Source: JANRKG01 sp033763635 (GTDB lineage Bacteria; Cyanobacteriota; Cyanobacteriia; GCF-001939115). Taken from it: a DNA stretch of 7,051 bases. Position 1 is the stretch's first letter. Each line of letters opens with the position of its first letter. The stretch covers positions 1 to 7,051 of the forward strand of contig JANRKG010000396.1 of assembly GCA_033763635.1 (NCBI GenBank), written 5' to 3'. Below the pieces are notes generated by a model, which did not search any database, had not been told where the DNA came from, and saw only the letters and a list, made by a program, of their open reading frames with translations. A program made the translations under genes and the position numbers. Shown piece after piece: positions 1-5,623 of the stretch.

Positions 1-895
1 CCCCCAAGAACTTCACGATCAAGCCTGCATGGTTGTGAATTTCAGGGCTAATCCGTTTGAGATAGGCATTTACAAAATTGAAGTTATCCTGGGGAGTCAT
101 GCGTTCTGACAGGCTGGTGAACGATCGAATGTCACTAAACAGGATCGCCATCATCTTACTAACGTGATCTCCCAGCCGGACATCCAAAATGCTGTCCCGT
201 CGCAGGAATCGCAAATAGTCGTGGGGGACAAACCGCCCGTAAGCTTGCAATAACTTCTCTAGCTGGGTATTGGCATCCTGAAGATCTCGCTCCCGTGCTT
301 TCACCGTTCGCACCATGTTGGTGAACACTCGTGCCAGTTGGCCCAGTTCATCGGTGCGTTCTGCCACTTCTTTCAGATCTTCTGGTTGAAACAAGTCCCG
401 TTCAACGGCTGACGCGGCAGTTGTTACCCGATCGACCTGGCAAATATAAAGGGCCTGTCGCAAGTTCTCATCCTTCAGTTGCGCTTCGGCTTCCTGGCGG
501 CGTAACAGGTTCAGGTAAGCGCGAGAGTGGTAGCGAATCCGGGCAATTAACTCAACGCGATCGGGCAGCTTGACCAGATAATCATTCGCACCTAACTCAA
601 AAGCTTTGGCCTTGATGATCGGGTCTTCCTTGCTAGACAACACGATCAAGGGAATGTTGTAGGTGGGGGCATCGTTGGATCGCAAAAACCGCACTAATAA
701 CAACCCATCCATCTGGGGCATCACCAGATCTTGCAGGATCACGGTAGGATGGCATTCCTTCGCAACCTTTAGGGCCAGGGTTGGATCATTGCAGAAATGA
801 AAGACAATCTCTTCCTCCGGGGCCAGCATGCGGCGAATGGCTTCCCCAATAATCGGTTGGTCGTCAATTAGAAGTACAGTAATTGGCTCATCCAT
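1..895 (-). CDS. Response regulator with HAMP-like linker and class III adenylate/guanylate cyclase domain (3' end cut by window)
   Basis: Predicted output protein of the pathway: phosphorylation of its receiver should control synthesis of a cyclic nucleotide. 298 codons are visible. Residues 6-125 form a complete receiver: acidic pair D11/D12, phosphoacceptor D56 in LQDLVMP, S87, and K109 in DYLVKLP. This receiver resembles that of WspR as I remember it. Residues about 155-203 look like a HAMP module with the hallmark TDELGQLARVF, followed by a helical stretch (200-235). The class III cyclase domain starts near 240: ILFSDIRSFTSLSE carries the first metal-binding Asp (D255). K295 in VKFLG sits where ATP-specific cyclases carry lysine, favouring cAMP. 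The frame runs off the window just before the expected second metal Asp. No membrane segment is visible. The ATG at 895-893 follows the cheB stop by one codon; the in-frame TAG rules out an upstream start. Ribosome binding site is weak (GGGA about 9 nt upstream). Domain assignment is firm; substrate is inferred. Confidence 0.92.
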   Translation of the reverse strand, partial: MDEPITVLLIDDQPIIGEAIRRMLAPEEEIVFHFCNDPTLALKVAKECHPTVILQDLVMPQMDGLLLVRFLRSNDAPTYNIPLIVLSSKEDPIIKAKAFELGANDYLVKLPDRVELIARIRYHSRAYLNLLRRQEAEAQLKDENLRQALYICQVDRVTTAASAVERDLFQPEDLKEVAERTDELGQLARVFTNMVRTVKARERDLQDANTQLEKLLQAYGRFVPHDYLRFLRRDSILDVRLGDHVSKMMAILFSDIRSFTSLSERMTPQDNFNFVNAYLKRISPEIHNHAGLIVKFLG

Positions 896-898
896 TGC

Positions 899-1927
899 CT
901 ATCGTCCCGCCTGAACCCGTTGGATTAGGGTTTTAGCGATCGCCTCTGGGTTTAAAATCTGCACTGCCGCATTCAGTTCTGCCGCTGCTTTGGGCATCCC
1001 ATACACCACACAACTGTCTGCGTCCTGGGCGATCGTATGCCATCCCCGGAAGCGGAGAATACTCAAGCCCTCGCCCCCATCCCGCCCCATGCCTGTGAGC
1101 AACACGGCAGTATCCTTCCGGGTCCAGTGTTGCGATAGGCTTTTGAAGAACACATCCACCGAAGGGCGATAGGGGTAGTCAGCAGGTTCTCGAATATAGT
1201 GCAGGCTGAGGTCCGATCGCAAGCTTAAGTGGTCGTTCGTTCCGGCCAGTAACACTTTGCCCTTCTCCAGTCGATCCCCTGCCACTGCTATCTTCACAGG
1301 CAGGGGAGTCTGCTGGTTCAACCAGTCTGCTAAACCACTGGAAAACTGTTGGTCTACATGCTGGACGATCGCGATAGCAGCCCCAAAATCCGCTGGAAGT
1401 CGGGATAGGATGCTGGCTAGCGCTTTGGGGCCTCCCGTAGAAGATCCGATCGCCACCAGGGGCGGGATGGACATAGACAGGGGCACCCGTTCCGTGCGGG
1501 TCGGAGTTTTGGCGGCAGGGGTGGGGCTGGAGCGGCGCACCAGTTTGGCGATCGTCCCAATCTTTGCCAGAATAGCCTGGGCTGCTTCCGGGGTTCCCTT
1601 GCTGCCCAATACGGGAGTGTTTACAGCATCCAGTGCCCCGTGCCCCATTGCCTCAAAGACTTTAGCCGCATTTTTCCCCACACTGGCGGTGACAATCAAA
1701 ATGGCACAGGGAGACTTTTTCATGATCTGACGGGTCGCTTCCACCCCATCCATCACGGGCATGATCAGATCCATCAAAATTAGGTCTGGGGTGTCCTGGG
1801 CGCATTTGGTGACAGCTTCGGCCCCGTCCCGTGCGACCCAAACCACTTTGTAGTCGGGGACAGTCAGCAGCACTCGTCGCATCGCCTCTACCGCCATCAC
1901 CATGTCATTGACGATCGCAATTCGCAT
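899..1927 (-). CDS. cheB: Chemotaxis response regulator protein-glutamate methylesterase CheB (WspF-like)
   Basis: Removes methyl groups from glutamates on the MCP, resetting receptor sensitivity when phosphorylated by CheA. The 342-residue protein has the standard two-domain layout. A receiver at 1-125 holds D53 (LMDLIMP) and T80. A Pro/Thr-rich linker spans 131-153. The methylesterase domain at 155-340 has the catalytic triad in place: S163 in GSSTGGP, H190 in VQH, D283 in GMGRDGG. Two receiver positions are unusual: the acidic pair is N7-D8 rather than Asp-Asp, and the conserved Lys is T104 (VNTP). I recall similar wording in WspF proteins, so this may be a family trait. A GTG at 1933 would add two residues and overlap the cheA stop, but the ATG at 1927 has a GGAAGG site 5 nt upstream and gives the typical start MRIAIVND, so it is preferred. 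cheA ends 2 nt upstream. Length and domains are typical for the family. Confidence 0.95.
   Translation of the reverse strand: MRIAIVNDMVMAVEAMRRVLLTVPDYKVVWVARDGAEAVTKCAQDTPDLILMDLIMPVMDGVEATRQIMKKSPCAILIVTASVGKNAAKVFEAMGHGALDAVNTPVLGSKGTPEAAQAILAKIGTIAKLVRRSSPTPAAKTPTRTERVPLSMSIPPLVAIGSSTGGPKALASILSRLPADFGAAIAIVQHVDQQFSSGLADWLNQQTPLPVKIAVAGDRLEKGKVLLAGTNDHLSLRSDLSLHYIREPADYPYRPSVDVFFKSLSQHWTRKDTAVLLTGMGRDGGEGLSILRFRGWHTIAQDADSCVVYGMPKAAAELNAAVQILNPEAIAKTLIQRVQAGR
936..943. repeat. HIP1 palindrome
   Basis: Perfect GCGATCGC, the highly iterated palindrome typical of many cyanobacterial genomes, here within the 3' end of cheB. Confidence 0.85.
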
Positions 1928-1929
1928 AT

Positions 1930-4899
1930 TCACCTTCCAATTAGATCCATCACTGCATTAACCAGGGTGTCATCGTGAAAGCTGCTCTTGGTCAGGTAGT
2001 AATCTGCCCCTGCTTCAAGACCCTGGATGCGATCGTCTTCCCGATCTCGATAGGACATGATGATGATGGGCAGGGTATTGAGTCGAGGATGGGTTCTAAT
2101 CTGCCGCACCAGTTCAATCCCATTCATGCGAGGCATGTCTACATCACTCACGACTAAATCATAATGATTGCTCCTCAGTGCATTCCAACCTTCTATGCCA
2201 TCGACTGCCACATCGACTTGATAGCCCCGATTTTGCAGCAACTTCCGTTCCATTTCGCGTACTGTGATGGAATCATCCACCACCAGCACCCTCTTCCGCT
2301 GCTCTGTCAGACTTTCCCGTTCAAGCAGCACCTTACTCAGATGACCCGTATTTAAGAGATTGTCGATCGATCGCACCATATCGGAGATATCCACGATCAG
2401 GATGGGGGAGCCGTCCCCCATGAGAGCCGCAGCACTGATATCTTGCACCTTCCCCAATCGCGGGTCGAGGGGGCGCACCACCAAATCCCGTTCTCCCATG
2501 AAGCGATCGACCACTAGCCCATAGCAGTGGGCCTGATCGCTGATCACGACAACGGATAGGGCATCCCCCCGTGAAGCGGTTGGTTCGGGCAACTCCAACA
2601 CCTGATAGGCGGCAATCAGCCCAATGTTTTTGCTGTCCATCGTGAAGTATTCCCGATTTTCAACAACAGAAACTTTCGCCTTCTCGACCATCACAATCTG
2701 ATCAATGCGAGCGAGCGGGAAGGCGTAGGGTTCCCCAGCAATTTCCACTAACAGGGTCCGCACGACAGACAGGGTGAGAGGTAGTTGGAAGTGGAACCCA
2801 ATTCCCTTCCCCGCTTGGGAAACGGCTCTGACTGTCCCTCCCACATCCTGGGCCATACTTTTCGCGATGTCCAAGCCCACACCCCGCCCGGAAATTTCCG
2901 TTACCTGTTTTGCAGTGGAAAATCCCGGCAGGAAAATGAATTCCATCAATTCGCCATCCGTCAGCTTGGTTGCAACCTCTGGAGTCGTCAGGTTCTTGGC
3001 TACGATCTTCTGCCGCAGTTGCTCCAAATTGAGTCCCCGACCGTCATCGGTAATGGAGATTGCCAGCATTCCGCCCCGGTGAAATGCTTCCAGGCGGATG
3101 GTGCCTTCCGGTGGTTTTCCGGCGGCAACCCGTTCATCCGGCATCTCAATTCCGTGATCGACTGCATTTCGCAGAATGTGGGTAAGGGGTGCCTCCAGTT
3201 TTTTCAAAATATCGCGATCGACCGGAGTGGCCTTACCCGAAATTTCCAGTTTCACCTGCTTATTCAATTTTCGGGCCAAGTCGCGGATCATGCGCGGAAA
3301 CCCCTGTACCCCATCGGAGAAAGGCCGCATGTGGGAGGTGATCACCTCCCGGTAGAGGCGATCGGAGAGGTTCGCAGTGCGGCGGGCGTAAAGTTCCAGT
3401 TCATTGAGGCGATCGCCCAATACCGCCCGACATTCCTGTTCCTTCCGACGAGCCGTTTCTACCAGTTGCAATTCATCTGGTGTGACTGTGTGACTGACCA
3501 GGGCTGTCTGTAATTTCTCCAGCATCCGCGCCAGTTCCATCTGGCGGTTTTTTAGCAACATCAGGGAATCCGCAAATGGCTGAAGCCAATTCGCCTCCAC
3601 CAAGGATTCTCCCGCCAATCCCATAATTCGGTTCAGGTTCTCTGCACTGACCCGCACGACCCGATCCTGATGGGAATCAGCGGGAGCCATCTCTGTTGAT
3701 GATTGAAGACTAGGGTTTGAAGATTGCCTGGAATTCGCAAATTGCGACGGGACTTGTTCAGGGTTTACAACCTGTAGGGACGCGAAATTTTCCGTCTCTG
3801 AAGATATCAGGGGGGCAGGGGATTGGGAACTGGAGGAGGGGAATTGGGCAACCGATTCAGTAGACGGGTTCAACAACGCCTCGATCGTCCGTCGAGTTGA
3901 TTCCAGATCCGCAGCCCAATCCGTCAACCATTGCCCCAGATCCGATTCGGGAACCTGGCTGAGGTGTTGCAGCAGATCGACCCCCCGGAACAACACATCC
4001 ACCCGATTCGCATCTAGAAGGATGGCATGATTCTGGGCGGCGACGAAGCAATCTTCCATCACATGGGCCAGGTTCACAGCCGCATCCAACGCCACAATCC
4101 GCGCCGCACCTTTGATCGAATGGGCCGCCCGCATCAGGGCTTCCAATTCGGGAGCCGATTGGGGTTGAGATTCAAGGGCCAGCAATCCATTGTTGAGGAT
4201 GGTGGTTTGGGCTTCCACCTCCAGGCGGAACAGGTCCATCATGGAACTATCCGCCAGATTTGGGATGCCTACCGGGTCCGCGAGGAGCGGTTCAGGCAAG
4301 GAAGACTCCGAAGAAACGGCATCAGAATCGGGTTGAGAAGCCATCGGTGTCTCCATTTTCTCTAACAATGGAAAATTATCAAATCCTTTGGCAATGGGAG
4401 GAGCCTCAGCCTCCAGAGAATCGGGTGGGGGTTGGATTGGGGATTGGAATTGGGGTGATGCGGAAGGGACGATCGTTGATGGAGAAGGGAGGGGAGGAAG
4501 GGAGGAGGAACCTTCGCTGAGGACCGCGATCGCCCGCTCAGTTCGATGAATATCCCAGACATGCTCTGCTTGCCATTGGTCCACGTCTTGCCCCGCTACA
4601 CTACTGATGCTCAGGAGAAGATCAGCGGCATGAAAAATTAAATCTGCCTGATCATCACTGGGTCGGACCTGGTGAGTCAGCAGGTGAGTGAAGTATTCCT
4701 CCAGAACTTGCCCCAGACCGACGATCGCTTCCACCTCCATCATCCGGGCAGCCCCCCAAATCGCATGGGATGCCTGAACCAGTGCTTCCAGTTTGTCGGT
4801 TGAGGGTTGATACCGTAGGAGGGATAGCTTCTCGATCAGAACACCAACCTGATGCGCCACCTCCTTACGGAACAGGTCCATCATGGAGTAGTCGTTCAT
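1930..4899 (-). CDS. cheA: Hybrid chemotaxis histidine kinase CheA with two Hpt domains and C-terminal receiver (WspE-like)
   Basis: Central kinase: autophosphorylates an Hpt histidine under MCP/CheW control and passes phosphate to receivers. The 989 residues read as: Hpt1 (1-128, H45 in SHAIWGAAR), Pro/Ser linker (130-216), Hpt2 (217-345, H260 in AHSIKGAAR), second linker (346-410), dimerisation helices (411-535), ATPase domain (about 540-705), CheW-like domain (707-850) and receiver (869-989). Kinase boxes are complete: N box HILRNAVDHG (N578), G1 DDGRGL (618-623), GFSTA (659-663), G2 GRGVGLDIA (671-679). The receiver has D875/D876, phosphoacceptor D919 (SDVDMP), S949 and K971. There is no CheY-binding P2 domain, as usual for WspE/FrzE-type kinases. 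Hpt2 is canonical; Hpt1 keeps its histidine but has Trp in place of the nearby conserved Lys. The ATG overlaps the upstream cheW stop (ATGA, 4899-4896), suggesting translational coupling; ATGs at codons 6 and 7 are alternatives. A soluble array component, no membrane segments. Confidence 0.96.
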   Translation of the reverse strand: MNDYSMMDLFRKEVAHQVGVLIEKLSLLRYQPSTDKLEALVQASHAIWGAARMMEVEAIVGLGQVLEEYFTHLLTHQVRPSDDQADLIFHAADLLLSISSVAGQDVDQWQAEHVWDIHRTERAIAVLSEGSSSLPPLPSPSTIVPSASPQFQSPIQPPPDSLEAEAPPIAKGFDNFPLLEKMETPMASQPDSDAVSSESSLPEPLLADPVGIPNLADSSMMDLFRLEVEAQTTILNNGLLALESQPQSAPELEALMRAAHSIKGAARIVALDAAVNLAHVMEDCFVAAQNHAILLDANRVDVLFRGVDLLQHLSQVPESDLGQWLTDWAADLESTRRTIEALLNPSTESVAQFPSSSSQSPAPLISSETENFASLQVVNPEQVPSQFANSRQSSNPSLQSSTEMAPADSHQDRVVRVSAENLNRIMGLAGESLVEANWLQPFADSLMLLKNRQMELARMLEKLQTALVSHTVTPDELQLVETARRKEQECRAVLGDRLNELELYARRTANLSDRLYREVITSHMRPFSDGVQGFPRMIRDLARKLNKQVKLEISGKATPVDRDILKKLEAPLTHILRNAVDHGIEMPDERVAAGKPPEGTIRLEAFHRGGMLAISITDDGRGLNLEQLRQKIVAKNLTTPEVATKLTDGELMEFIFLPGFSTAKQVTEISGRGVGLDIAKSMAQDVGGTVRAVSQAGKGIGFHFQLPLTLSVVRTLLVEIAGEPYAFPLARIDQIVMVEKAKVSVVENREYFTMDSKNIGLIAAYQVLELPEPTASRGDALSVVVISDQAHCYGLVVDRFMGERDLVVRPLDPRLGKVQDISAAALMGDGSPILIVDISDMVRSIDNLLNTGHLSKVLLERESLTEQRKRVLVVDDSITVREMERKLLQNRGYQVDVAVDGIEGWNALRSNHYDLVVSDVDMPRMNGIELVRQIRTHPRLNTLPIIIMSYRDREDDRIQGLEAGADYYLTKSSFHDDTLVNAVMDLIGR
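1933..1938 (-). promoter_or_regulatory. Ribosome binding site of cheB
   Basis: GGAAGG on the minus strand lies 5 nt before the ATG at 1927-1925 and inside the last codons of cheA. It is the clearest Shine-Dalgarno-like site in the window and decides the cheB start: the alternative GTG at 1933-1931 would overlap the site itself. Confidence 0.6.
3409..3416. repeat. HIP1 palindrome
   Basis: Perfect GCGATCGC inside the dimerisation-helix region of cheA. Confidence 0.85.
4226..4245. repeat. 20-nt direct repeat, copy 1 (start of Hpt2 in cheA)
   Basis: A perfect 20-nt match to 4868..4887, in the same orientation and 642 nt (214 codons) apart. On the coding strand it encodes SMMDLFR, the first residues of the second Hpt domain. 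Flanking bases differ at once on both sides, so this is an isolated identical block within otherwise diverged domain copies. Confidence 0.85.
4526..4533. repeat. HIP1 palindrome
   Basis: Perfect GCGATCGC inside the end of the first Hpt domain of cheA (codons for AIAV). Confidence 0.85.
4868..4887. repeat. 20-nt direct repeat, copy 2 (start of Hpt1 in cheA)
   Basis: Partner of the block at 4226..4245, encoding SMMDLFR at residues 5-11 of CheA. Together the copies mark the beginnings of the two Hpt domains and are in the same reading frame. Confidence 0.85.
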
Positions 4900-5621
4900 A
4901 AGATGCGGCGATTCAAGGTATAGAACAAAAGATCGGAATCCAGGTAATTCACCTTTTTATCCTGCCAATTGATCACCCCTTTGGTGTAAGCTTCCGTCGC
5001 TTTGGAAATCACGACAGGGGTTTCTTTTAGCTCATTCAGGTGAAACCGATAGATTCCATGCACTTCATCGACCGGAAACACCCAACGGTTTTCCTCGCGA
5101 CCAGCAACAACCATCCGTTTGAGGTTGAGCGGGTTCGCTTTGGGCGGACGAGTTTCTACAGACTCCAACCCTAACAGGCTTCCCAGAGAAGCACACAGGA
5201 GTGTTTCGCCTCGAATGTTTACCAGTCCAAGGAAGAGATGATTGCTGCGATGGGGCAGGGTATGAATTACACAGGGATGGGTGACTTCTTGCAACACCCG
5301 CACGGGCAGCGCGAGTAACTCCTGCCCCAGACGAAAAATCATGATCGAGATGGCATCGGTGGAGCGGACGATCGCCCCCTGCCCCGAATCTGCTTGTTCC
5401 GTTGACGTGTCCGCTAATACGTCCGTCCATTCCTTCAAGTAGTCGGTGGGGGCACTACGTTCGAACAAACTGCGTCCGGCAGTGGAATACACGGCACAGT
5501 TGCGGCAGTGGATGACCGCTTTGAGTTCCCCACAGGAACGATCGCCCATCACCCCGATCCGGTTCCAGCAGTCGTTTAGAACCGGATAATTGATTGTCGT
5601 TTCGTCAGTAAGGTAGTCCAT
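4896..5621 (-). CDS. cheW: CheW-like coupling protein with cysteine-rich N-terminal extension (WspD-like)
   Basis: Adaptor that joins the MCP to CheA in the signalling array. It is 241 residues long, well above the 150-170 of plain CheW. The CheW domain occupies about 89-241, with the typical GLVNIRGE (132-139) and a GVINWQ strand near the end. The extra N-terminal part carries CWNRIGV, GDRSC and HCRNCAVY, giving cysteines 18, 30, 39 and 42 (C-x11-C-x8-C-x2-C), a possible metal or iron-sulphur site; I recall a similar leader in WspD-type proteins. The start is ambiguous: the MCP stop TAG shares its G with a GTG (5624-5622), directly followed by the chosen ATG (5621-5619); the two starts differ by one residue. 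No clear Shine-Dalgarno site is seen, so translation probably depends on coupling to the MCP. Its TGA overlaps the cheA ATG. Family assignment is strong; the N-terminal function is unknown. Confidence 0.93.
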   Translation of the reverse strand: MDYLTDETTINYPVLNDCWNRIGVMGDRSCGELKAVIHCRNCAVYSTAGRSLFERSAPTDYLKEWTDVLADTSTEQADSGQGAIVRSTDAISIMIFRLGQELLALPVRVLQEVTHPCVIHTLPHRSNHLFLGLVNIRGETLLCASLGSLLGLESVETRPPKANPLNLKRMVVAGREENRWVFPVDEVHGIYRFHLNELKETPVVISKATEAYTKGVINWQDKKVNYLDSDLLFYTLNRRIL

Positions 5622-5623
5622 CA

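Noticed and set aside
896..898. Promoter or terminator between cheB and the cyclase gene
   Set aside because: Only 3 nt separate the genes and no hairpin plus T-run is seen; other junctions are equally tight.
1257..1730. Plus-strand open frame of 157 codons opposite cheB
   Set aside because: Antisense to catalytic motifs of CheB, low-complexity Ala/Pro/Ser content, no family resemblance.
1931..1933. GTG as the start of cheB
   Set aside because: The GGAAGG site is correctly spaced for the ATG at 1927 and would overlap the GTG; the ATG also gives the usual family N-terminus.
2785..3513. Long plus-strand open frame (242 codons) opposite cheA
   Set aside because: It is antisense to the conserved kinase core, shows no recognisable domain, and its composition is what is expected from the complement of a real gene.
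5065..5430. Second minus-strand frame inside cheW (121 codons)
   Set aside because: Fully inside the CheW coding region in another frame; the cheW frame carries all the conserved motifs.
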